Assembly: GCA_009774765.1 (NCBI GenBank)
Contig: VSOK01000043.1
Span: 1 to 21,564, forward strand
Length of the DNA stretch: 21,564 nt
Source: Bacteroidales bacterium
Lineage (GTDB): Bacteria > Bacteroidota > Bacteroidia > Bacteroidales > UBA932
Reading direction: 5' to 3'
Under the pieces are notes generated by a model, which was given only the letters and a program-made list of their open reading frames with translations, did no database searches and was not told the origin of the DNA. A program made the translations under genes and the position numbers. Positions 8,796 through 14,860 of this stretch are shown here, in pieces (position 1 is the first letter of the stretch; each line of letters begins with the position of its first letter).

Positions 8796-8827
8796 CAAAC
8801 ATAATGTTTTTGCAGCATAACACAAAA
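8796..8827 (-). promoter_or_regulatory. Bacteroides-type promoter of the ATPase/DUF5677-like operon
   Basis: On the minus strand TTTG (8826-8823) is followed, after exactly 19 bp, by TATGTTTG (8803-8796). This matches the Bacteroides TTTG-N19-21-TAnnTTTG promoter. The transcript would begin near 8789, about 16 nt before the ATG at 8773. It is the cleanest promoter match in the window and shows that this operon does not depend on read-through from the XRE gene. Confidence 0.65.
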
Positions 8828-8890
8828 TTTAAAACCATATTTTTATCCCAACAGAACAAATTTCAACTTATGTATAGGAGAACATGCACT

Positions 8891-9160
8891 CTATACCTTT
8901 TTCGAAGCTCGTTTCCTTGTCTTCAAACTCAAATCCTGCAAAGTTTTTCCCAGTTTGTCTTCTTTAGCCAGCCACAGAATATCATCGTCAAGCTGCAAGG
9001 CATACAGCACTCGCAAGTAGATTCCGATTGCTACTGTCGGTACACCTTTCTCTATTCTAGACACGGTCAATGGAGAGCAAGTGTCACGTTCCGCCACTTG
9101 AGCCACACTCAGATTCCTTCGTAGGCGAGCCAATTTAATCTGTTCTCCTACAATCGACAT
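8891..9160 (-). CDS. XRE-family HTH regulator, HipB-like, with no adjacent partner
   Basis: This 89-aa protein has a single lambda-repressor-type HTH at residues 5-60 (EQIKLARLRRNLSVAQVAER, then SPLTVSRIEKG). A short basic tail follows (GKTLQDLSLKTRKRASKK), as in HipB-type antitoxins. Antitoxins of this kind normally sit directly upstream of hipA. Here the next gene downstream, after 118 bp containing a separate promoter, is the AAA/DUF234 ATPase. No HipA remnant could be read in that gap. It may be a solitary regulator of itself and neighbours, or an antitoxin whose toxin was lost. A TATCTTTG element lies 74 bp upstream of the start. Confidence 0.82.
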   Translation of the reverse strand: MSIVGEQIKLARLRRNLSVAQVAERDTCSPLTVSRIEKGVPTVAIGIYLRVLYALQLDDDILWLAKEDKLGKTLQDLSLKTRKRASKKV

Positions 9161-9233
9161 CTTCTACACCAATTTTCGAGGCAGTTTGGTTCCCATTGTA
9201 TTTTTTGTCATAATCAACTAATCATATAATATG

Positions 9234-9241
9234 CAAAGATA
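9234..9241 (-). promoter_or_regulatory. Putative -7 element for the orphan XRE gene
   Basis: The minus strand reads TATCTTTG followed by CA, an exact TAnnTTTG match 74 bp upstream of the XRE start. No TTTG was found 19-21 bp further upstream, so the assignment rests on the -7 element alone. Confidence 0.4.
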
Positions 9242-9318
9242 CTGCTTTAGTATATTTAATGATGTATTGCAGGCAAAAAATCGCAAGACTAGAAGACGCT
9301 TTTCCAACCAAAATATTT

Positions 9319-10332
9319 TTATTTTATCCTATAAAGTTCTCCCTTATCGTTGAGTCTAAAATTAAATTCTCTAACCGGCGGTATTCCTTTAGCGGTATTT
9401 GCAAATATTTTTAACAATGGTTCTTTTGAATCTGAAGCCATTGTCGCAATATAAAAATCTTTTATATAAGGCTCATTTTTAATACTTTCCAAAGCCTCTA
9501 TAAACTTATCTCTATACAATAAGATTTTTTCTTCACCAACACAGCTATTCCGAAGTAATTCATCCACGTCATAATCAATGCAATTTGCAACATATTTGGC
9601 CGTATTCGAATATTTATCTTCAATTTTTAATGGAGCAAATTTGTATGTTTTGTCAATCAATTCCATTTTATAATATGACAGCCCTCTACCTTTCATAGTA
9701 TCCATTATCTGGTCAATCTGTTCTTTTTGCATTCTATATCCAAAATAAATCCCAGTAATTGCCCTATAATCAATATCAAACAAACCTTTTCCTTCAACAA
9801 TTAAACGATGCTCTTCCTCATGCTTCCACGAAAGCGATTTTGTCCCCAAAAAAGTCTTTAAAGTCTGAATAATGTCTTTACTATGAAGTATAGTTAAATC
9901 CGCGATAGGAACATTTCGAGAATAATCAACATCAAAATCAAAAATAGCTTGAAAATTCTCATTGTAATTTAGAGACTCTTTGAGTATATCAATGTCATAT
10001 TCTATGGCGAATCCTGTATGCCCACCACCATAATAAGCCCATAATAATTCATTGGTCACATTGTTACTTAGGGAATAAATCCCTATTTGGGCAAATTTTT
10101 CGAGCAATTCTTGATACTGCTTTTTAACATCTCCAGAAAACTGCTTAAACGCTTCAATCAATGAAATTATTTTATAGTCATTACAAAAGCCTTCTGTTGG
10201 ATCATTTAATTCACTTTTTGTCGGAAGATAGATTTGATTATTTGCAAGAGTGTTTACATCTCTATCAAATATTGATTTCCCATCTTTATCAAAGACTCCT
10301 ATGCCACCTCTGTATTTATAACAATTTCTCAT
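9319..10332 (-). CDS. DUF2971 domain protein
   Basis: This 337-aa protein carries the DUF2971 pattern. There is an N-terminal ELNDPTEGF (41-49, the conserved N-D-P-x-E). GIYSLS (84-89) and LLWAYYGGGHTGFAIEYD (about 97-114) follow, then SLSWKHEEEHRLI (about 166-178, the W-x-x-E-x-E-x-R stretch). The remainder is a charged helical C-terminal region specific to this protein. There is no signal peptide or membrane segment. DUF2971 proteins are common in accessory and defence regions of bacteria but have no settled activity. The gene starts 51 bp after the hipA stop and could be read through from hipBA. It looks more AT-rich than the R-M genes, which suggests separate acquisition. Confidence 0.8.
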   Translation of the reverse strand: MRNCYKYRGGIGVFDKDGKSIFDRDVNTLANNQIYLPTKSELNDPTEGFCNDYKIISLIEAFKQFSGDVKKQYQELLEKFAQIGIYSLSNNVTNELLWAYYGGGHTGFAIEYDIDILKESLNYNENFQAIFDFDVDYSRNVPIADLTILHSKDIIQTLKTFLGTKSLSWKHEEEHRLIVEGKGLFDIDYRAITGIYFGYRMQKEQIDQIMDTMKGRGLSYYKMELIDKTYKFAPLKIEDKYSNTAKYVANCIDYDVDELLRNSCVGEEKILLYRDKFIEALESIKNEPYIKDFYIATMASDSKEPLLKIFANTAKGIPPVREFNFRLNDKGELYRIK

Positions 10333-10383
10333 ATTTATATTGCCAAATTTCGAATAATATCGGCCTCATTTTAATACCTACAA

Positions 10384-11475
10384 TCAAACAAAATACACTC
10401 CTATATATTTCTCCATTTTTTCAAAGACTTCAATCACTTCTTTCTCATTCAATCCAACTTTTACAGCAACTGCAAATAAATCCTCCTTTGTTGGTTCAAT
10501 ACTATCGTTAATTGAAGTAGTATGGAATCCATTTATACCATCACTTGGCAAAAGGTCGTATGCAGGAGCAAAATGCCAATCGCCATCACGATAGATAAAA
10601 GCAAAATTCTTTGCGTGGTCATCTTTGTTATCAATCAAGTAGTTGAATACCATAAGACGATACACTTTCCACATTTCCGCCACACTATGCGTCAAAGCCG
10701 CACACACCTGAAAGATATGAGTATAGTCTATGCTTGGCAAACGATAGTCAGCCCCGATTAGTCCGGCTATACTTACAACATGCAATTTGCCGCTTGCCGT
10801 GCGATCAAAACGCTCTACTCCGAAGTACTTATCCTCGAATAGCCGTGTCTCCGGCATTTCAATTCCGCATTTCTTTGCTAAGAGTGAATAATTATATTCG
10901 TCTATACCGATACGTTTTGAATCTCTCTTCGCACGAAACTTTACCAACCATTCTTTATCTTCAAAACGAGTGAAAATTTTCGGTCGAGCACCACCGGGAG
11001 AACCACCTCGATATTGAAACTCCTCGATACCCTCACCAGTGTAATCTTCACTATCAAGAATCTGCTCCGCCTCCAAAGCCAGTTTCTCAAAATCCGCATA
11101 TTCCTGCTTGGACAGCACACTTTTATCCGGATAAAATTCCAACGCTCCGCGTCCTGTTGAGCCGACCAATGCTAGACGGTCAAGCAGTGACAATGTACGA
11201 GGATTGATTCCATTCTGCTGCAAATACCTATCTAAAATCATCAAGCCCCAGCCATCTGGCAGACAATCATCAAAGACACCAAAACCACCTTCAAACGGAC
11301 GAGATTTTGCAATAAAGACTCCACTGCGCAATGGCAATTCAAAAGGAGATATAGAGAAGCCCGTATTGAGCCATTCAGCCGAATACTCAAATGCGCATAA
11401 TCCCTCTTTAGTCAAAGCCAGACGCCCGACTAGACGATTGTCGTATATGACTTCTATTTGTTTTATACTATTCAT
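10384..11475 (-). CDS. hipA: HipA-type serine/threonine kinase toxin
   Basis: From the ATG at 11475 the product is 363 aa. The N-terminal domain (1-115) ends in LLDRLALVGSTGRGALEFYP, a HipA hallmark. The kinase core carries GGARPKIF (161-168), the catalytic D285-D286-H-A-K-N290 (as in D-x-HAKN of E. coli HipA), and the metal-binding AYDLLPS with Asp307. E. coli HipA phosphorylates glutamyl-tRNA synthetase and induces dormancy; the target here is unknown. The frame stays open upstream to an ATG at 11580, inside hipB. I preferred 11475 because known HipA proteins begin at IEVIYDNRLVG and the extension would add 35 residues with no family match. It follows hipB by 61 bp. Confidence 0.88.
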   Translation of the reverse strand: MNSIKQIEVIYDNRLVGRLALTKEGLCAFEYSAEWLNTGFSISPFELPLRSGVFIAKSRPFEGGFGVFDDCLPDGWGLMILDRYLQQNGINPRTLSLLDRLALVGSTGRGALEFYPDKSVLSKQEYADFEKLALEAEQILDSEDYTGEGIEEFQYRGGSPGGARPKIFTRFEDKEWLVKFRAKRDSKRIGIDEYNYSLLAKKCGIEMPETRLFEDKYFGVERFDRTASGKLHVVSIAGLIGADYRLPSIDYTHIFQVCAALTHSVAEMWKVYRLMVFNYLIDNKDDHAKNFAFIYRDGDWHFAPAYDLLPSDGINGFHTTSINDSIEPTKEDLFAVAVKVGLNEKEVIEVFEKMEKYIGVYFV

Positions 11476-11536
11476 TTGTTTCTCAAATATTTTACGTTTC
11501 GGCAAAATAAGCAAGTTTATTCTGCTTTCAACTTCA

Positions 11537-11845
11537 TCAAATATTTTTCTTACCTCTTTTACGTGTAACATTTTGTTCATTCAGCACATCATCAAGAGTC
11601 TGATACTGCTTTTGCACGAAGAGAGCATCAAATTCAGAAAGCGCATTCAAGGCAAATCCAACTTGAAGCAAACATTTCAAGGAAATTTCCCCTGTCTGCT
11701 CAAATCTACGGTAAGTGGAGAACTTAACCCCAGCTCTTGCAGCCAATCCCTCTTGAGTTAAGTCGAGTTCCAACCTTCTTGCCTTTACCCTTGCAGCTAT
11801 CTGCAGGGCAATGTCCTTTGGAGTAGAGATATTAAATGCTATCAT
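11537..11845 (-). CDS. hipB: HipB-type XRE antitoxin
   Basis: This 102-aa XRE-family protein has its HTH at about residues 14-70 (RVKARRLELDLTQEGLAARA, then KFSTYRRFEQTGEISL). Its C-terminal tail is basic (TRKRGKKNI). Its place directly upstream of hipA on the same strand marks it as the DNA-binding antitoxin and autorepressor of the pair. An 8-bp inverted repeat flanks the start codon and a TATCTTTG element lies about 53 bp upstream, consistent with autoregulation. It is clearly different from the orphan HipB-like gene at 8891-9160. Confidence 0.85.
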   Translation of the reverse strand: MIAFNISTPKDIALQIAARVKARRLELDLTQEGLAARAGVKFSTYRRFEQTGEISLKCLLQVGFALNALSEFDALFVQKQYQTLDDVLNEQNVTRKRGKKNI

Positions 11846-11860
11846 ATTATTCTTAATATC
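11828..11860 (-). promoter_or_regulatory. Putative hipB operator (8-bp inverted repeat around the start codon)
   Basis: GATATTAA at 11828-11835 and TTAATATC at 11853-11860 are perfect inverted copies separated by 17 bp, with the hipB start codon (11843-11845) between them. XRE antitoxins usually bind inverted repeats in their own promoter, so this is a reasonable operator candidate. The motif is AT-rich and could arise by chance. Confidence 0.35.
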
Positions 11861-11897
11861 GAATTACAACCTTAAACAAACAATATATTATTTACTG

Positions 11898-11905
11898 CAA
11901 AGATA
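11898..11905 (-). promoter_or_regulatory. Putative -7 element of the hipBA promoter
   Basis: The minus strand reads TATCTTTG followed by CA, an exact match to TAnnTTTG, 53 bp upstream of the hipB ATG. No TTTG lies at the proper -33 spacing, so the match is partial. Confidence 0.42.
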
Positions 11906-12403
11906 ATGAATGATCTTCAAACACCATTTATTCCGATGCAAAACTTTACTCAGATATGATGAATACGGCTGAAACGACCCCATACCACCAATTCATTTAT
12001 GTAATATGAATTTGCCTACCAAAAGAAAAAGATATGTCTCTACTCTCAACTTGACTTTAATGACCGTTTTATATACACGGGCAACAAAGTCAAGTCAAAC
12101 AGAGGGAGAAGAAATACCCATCCTCCTACTTTGGCTATTCGCTATTATACAGATAATACCAGATACCCAATTGAAGAATGAGGTTTCATCCACCAGCATA
12201 CAAAGGAATATTTTTCTTTTCGCCAGCAATCAATCTAATTGAATCTTGGAGAAACAACCTGTGAAATGATAGCAAACATAACACCAGATGAAATGCTATG
12301 CAAAATCTCCCGAAAACCTCATAGCACGACTGGCAAATTTGCACCAAAAACCACCTTTTTTATCAAAGTCTTTTTATTGTTTTCTTGTACCGGAAAAACG
12401 CAT

Positions 12404-12411
12404 TATCTTTG
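12404..12411 (+). promoter_or_regulatory. Promoter-like -7 element in the intergenic region
   Basis: TATCTTTG followed by CA matches the Bacteroides -7 consensus exactly. The only TTG upstream (12385-12387) is 16 bp away, short of the usual 19-21. If active, its transcript would run about 450 nt before the small gene at 12869. Confidence 0.33.
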
Positions 12412-12697
12412 CAAAAGTTCAGCGCAGAAAAAGGAGCAAAATCAGACTTTTATACCATTTAAGTTTCAAACTATTGGTAATCAATTGGTCTAATATGCTG
12501 CATCGGATATGCTGGTTTATTTTTGTTTGATGACTGGCAGTTATAATAATTCTTCTTTCGGTTGAAATCGGAATTTATCCATAAGTCGTCTATGAAATTT
12601 TACAATCCTCTGATGTAATAGTAGCAGGAGCCTGACAGAAATACGGCGGCTAAAGTTCTTGCATTGTATTAAAAAACTTGCAGAAATCATCTGCCAC

Positions 12698-12712
12698 ACA
12701 AAATAATTTTGT
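12698..12712. repeat. Perfect 15-bp palindrome overlapping a TAATTTTG promoter-like element
   Basis: ACAAAATAATTTTGT is fully self-complementary around a central A. It contains TAATTTTG (12704-12711), an exact TAnnTTTG match, about 158 bp upstream of the small gene at 12869. It could be a regulator-binding site on the promoter of that gene, but AT-rich palindromes also arise by chance. Confidence 0.35.
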
Positions 12713-12868
12713 ATTTTTATATCCGAGAGTTATAGTGATTGTTTTTTGTATATTCAATATATTATAAAAGCACAAAAATTTCGCTGTTCACAGAAAAATA
12801 CTTACATTCTCATTATTACAAATGAAAGCAATCCACAAAGCTGTTAGAGTGGAACAAATATTTAAGAT

Positions 12869-13057
12869 ATGAGTAAGATTGTAGAAAATGTTATATCCTC
12901 GAAAGATGAAGGATATGAGCACTATGGTTCTGTTGTAGTTACGGTCCGTGACACAGAAACCGGGGAGGTGCAAACAGCACATGCTGATTATTCACCGTCC
13001 AAAAGTGAAGCAGAAGCAACGGCAGAAGCTATCAAAGACGCATCTGATAAATTTTAA
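12869..13057 (+). CDS. Small acidic hypothetical protein (62 aa)
   Basis: I do not recognise this protein. It is 62 aa, soluble and acidic. It has a short beta-like first half (EHYGSVVVTVRDTETGEVQT) and a helical, alanine/glutamate-rich end (SKSEAEATAEAIKDASDKF). There is no signal peptide or cysteine. The ATG follows an A-rich leader, and a perfect 12-bp hairpin begins 15 bp after the stop. An open frame with an ordered downstream hairpin supports a real transcript. It is the only plus-strand gene between the defence island and the IS remnant. The long AT-rich leader may contain its promoter. Confidence 0.6.
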   Translation: MSKIVENVISSKDEGYEHYGSVVVTVRDTETGEVQTAHADYSPSKSEAEATAEAIKDASDKF

Positions 13058-13071
13058 TTAGAATGGCTCTA

Positions 13072-13112
13072 TATAGGCTTGGTCTGAGAAACAAACTTCA
13101 ACCAAGCCTATA
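13072..13112 (+). terminator. 12-bp perfect hairpin after the 62-aa gene
   Basis: TATAGGCTTGGT at 13072-13083 pairs perfectly with ACCAAGCCTATA at 13101-13112 across a 17-nt loop. Its position 15 bp beyond the stop codon suggests a transcription terminator or 3' end protector. There is no T-run after the stem, so it is not a textbook intrinsic terminator. Confidence 0.5.
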
Positions 13113-13123
13113 ATAGATATTCG

Positions 13124-13131
13124 TATATTTG
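13124..13131 (+). promoter_or_regulatory. Promoter-like -7 element facing into the IS remnant
   Basis: TATATTTG followed by CA matches TAnnTTTG. Downstream, an ATG at 13156 opens a frame of nine codons (MATQGRELV) that runs into the IS end at 13183 and stops two codons later. It may mark a gene cut off by the insertion. No -33 TTTG was found. Confidence 0.28.
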
Positions 13132-13182
13132 CATCGAGTGTAGGCAAAAGCCAATATGGCAACGCAAGGTAGGGAACTGGTA

Positions 13183-13208
13183 GTGTAAACTAAACTGTGT
13201 CAAGTAAT
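13183..13208. repeat. Left terminal inverted repeat of the IS256-type element
   Basis: Begins GTGTAAACTAAACTGTGTC and is the imperfect reverse complement of 14471-14496 (21 of 26 positions). It lies 90 bp beyond the restored transposase stop, as expected for this family. Confidence 0.65.
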
Positions 13209-13297
13209 TTTTCTGTGCTATTTTGGAATCATCAGTATTCCAAAACAGCCTCGCTAAGTTATCAATATCATCAAAGAACTCCAAATAATAGTGCCGG

Positions 13298-14435
13298 TCA
13301 GGCAAGAATCTTGAACCTGTTAGGGAAGAGTATCGCCAACTACCGGGCCGTCTGCCACCGGTTCTGAACCGGCTGTGTCCACTTTTTCCGTATCCTGGTA
13401 AAGGCAAGATATACAAGCTTTTCGAGGGCAGTGTCTGATGTGAATACTCCCTTGTTCTTGGTTACTTTACGAAGTTGGCGGTGATAACATTCGACGGTAT
13501 TTGTCGTGTAGATTATCCTGCGAATATGAGGAGAATACTGAAAATAGGCAGTCAGACGGCCCCAGTTGTCGCGCCAGCTCTTGATGACAATCGGATAGTC
13601 CTCACCCCATTTGGTGTCAAGATCGCAAAGAGCCTTTTCTGCCACATCCTTATTGACAGCCTGATATACGAGCTTCAGATCCCGCATAAACTCTTTTTGA
13701 CTCTTGCTGGCCACATACTTAATGGCGTTTCGAATCTGATGCACAATGCAAAGCTGTACTGTGGTTTCGGGAAAGACACTTGCAATTGCATCCTGGAAGC
13801 CTTTCAAGCCATCCACGCACGCTATAAGTATATCTTGTACGCCTCGAGACTGCAGGTCGGTCAGAACGCTAAGCCAGAAGTTTGCCCCCTCGCTTTTTGA
13901 TATGTACATACCAAGAAGTTCTTTTCGTCCATAACCTTGTAATGAACGGCATCCAGCCATACAGTAGGATATATGCGGTCCAGAGGCCGGCTCTTCCAGC
14001 TTTGAATCTCAGGAAGAACACGGTCTATTATGCTGCTGATAGTCTCAGCGGAGATGCGGTTACCGAACTGTTCTTCGAGCATATCGCTGATCTCACGAGT
14101 GCTTTTACCAATGGCATAAAGACCTATAATCCTGTCTGCCAAGGAGTCTGCAAGTATCTTTTCTCTCTTTTTGACGACCTGAGGGTCAAAAGTTCCGTCG
14201 CGGTCACGAGGGGTGTTGATGGTCACCTCACCAATACAAGTCTGTACTTTCTTGCTCATGTGGCCATTGCGGCGATTGCAAAGCTCACGTTCGCCGGTAT
14301 CCCAATGGCTGTCTCTCTCCTTCAAGGGAGCTGTTCAATAGGTTCTCCAGCAGGGGCGCCCAAACGCCATCTTTACCTGAAAGAGGAGCACCTGCCTTCA
14401 GTTGCTCAATTGCATTAATCGAATGTGGTACTCAT
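13298..14435 (-). pseudogene. IS256-family transposase, inactivated by several mutations
   Basis: The transposase can be followed across frames. The N-terminal part (IEQLKAGAPLSGKDGVWAPL) shifts frame near 14311-14318, apparently by a 2-bp loss, into DTGERELCNRRNGHMSKKV and TINTPRDRDGTFDPQVV. The first catalytic Asp is in VWLDAVHYKVMDEK. About 20 residues usual in the family are then missing, and the frame changes near 13917-13932 to KELLGMYISKSEGANFWL. The second Asp (ACVDGLKGFQDAI) and the Glu (NTVECYHRQLRK) of the DDE triad follow. An amber codon at 13340-13342 interrupts what would be RQLAILFPNRFKILA ending at the TGA at 13298-13300. The likely start, ATG at 14435, is also followed by an early stop. 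The protein cannot be made intact. Confidence 0.85.
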
Positions 14436-14470
14436 AAATAATGTGTGTCTGTAAATTTAATATCTTTTCC

Positions 14471-14496
14471 TTTACTTGACATACTTTATTTTACAT
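14471..14496. repeat. Right terminal inverted repeat of the IS256-type element
   Basis: Contains CTTGACATACTTTATTTTAC and pairs with the left repeat at 21 of 26 positions. It lies 35 bp upstream of the probable transposase start and overlaps the last codons and stop of the PAS gene at 14491. Confidence 0.6.
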
Positions 14497-14835
14497 TCTC
14501 TCCGCTTTGGGTCTGCGGATGTAATGTGGCATTTCAGATGGGATTTCCAAAGAAAATTCAACCAGTCCCATAAACGCTCCGTTATCGTACCAGGGAGTCT
14601 GGTAGATCAATTTCTTCACGCCTTCCTTTTCTATCGTGTAGGCATTCGTGGTCCGCTGCTCCATCAATTCGGCCAGCTTTGTACGGGCCGGTTCCGGATG
14701 ACAGTCATATACATTCCTCCCTACCAGATTCCCGTTGTTCGTCTTTTGGGACTTATCGTTCATCTGAAGTATATTTCCGTCCTTATCGCACACCGTGATT
14801 GCCACGTTCAGTTCCTTCATATAATCCATAACCAT
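14491..14835 (-). CDS. Small single-domain PAS protein downstream of recQ
   Basis: This 114-aa protein is essentially one PAS domain. ELNVAITVCDKDGNILQMND (8-27) is the first strands, VGRNVYDCHPEPARTKLAEL (38-57) carries a Cys-His-Pro motif similar to DUF438-type PAS modules, and KKLIYQTPWY and GLVEFSLEIP are the closing strands. No output domain is attached, so it may sense a small ligand or act through a partner. An ATG at 14829 is a second possible start. It begins 25 bp after recQ and is probably co-transcribed with it. The last codons and TAA stop lie in the right inverted repeat of the IS remnant, so the native C-terminus may have been slightly altered. Confidence 0.78.
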   Translation of the reverse strand: MVMDYMKELNVAITVCDKDGNILQMNDKSQKTNNGNLVGRNVYDCHPEPARTKLAELMEQRTTNAYTIEKEGVKKLIYQTPWYDNGAFMGLVEFSLEIPSEMPHYIRRPKAERM

Positions 14836-14860
14836 TGTTTTTAATCTGTTCTATAAATTA

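Larger units (their letters stand above)
11846..12868. other. Roughly 1-kb intergenic stretch with promoter-like motifs and no convincing gene
   Basis: The short frames here lack family matches, good starts and consistent coding bias. A start-less open frame at 12005-12181 (plus) translates to protein-like sequence (YSQLDFNDRFIYTGNK) and may be a gene relic. A 49-codon ATG frame at 12541-12690 (minus) is very basic and also doubtful. The rest is AT-rich. A promoter-like segment near 12360-12420 contains TATCTTTG at 12404-12411, and a perfect palindrome lies at 12698-12712. This stretch separates the minus-strand defence island from the small plus-strand gene and the IS remnant. Confidence 0.6.
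13183..14496 (-). mobile_element. Degenerate IS256-family insertion sequence
   Basis: The element is about 1.3 kb, defined by imperfect terminal inverted repeats at 13183-13208 and 14471-14496 that match at 21 of 26 positions. It contains one minus-strand IS256-type transposase, now inactive. The 8-9 bases flanking the two ends differ, so no target duplication is visible. This suggests an old insertion or a later rearrangement at one end. It lies between the defence island and recQ region, and its right end reaches into the 3' end of the PAS gene. Confidence 0.75.

Noticed and set aside
8872..8896. GTATAG/CTATAC inverted repeat at the end of the XRE gene
   Set aside because: Only 6-bp arms with a 13-nt loop and no T-run, overlapping the stop codon; too weak to call a terminator.
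11476..11580. Longer HipA start at ATG 11580
   Set aside because: It would overlap hipB by 44 bp and add 35 residues unlike the HipA N-terminal domain. The ATG at 11475 begins where family members begin.
12006..12530. Three overlapping plus-strand frames of 78-84 codons
   Set aside because: They are AT-rich and mutually overlapping, with no family features and translations that read through promoter-like DNA. Spurious frames are more likely.
12541..12690. 49-codon minus-strand ATG frame, strongly basic
   Set aside because: No recognisable motif, no ribosome-binding or promoter support, and composition expected from chance in this leader-like DNA.
13108..13416. 102-codon minus-strand frame across the left IS end
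   Set aside because: It is an out-of-frame reading of the transposase C-terminus and the flanking sequence. The true C-terminus ends at the TGA at 13298-13300 in another frame.
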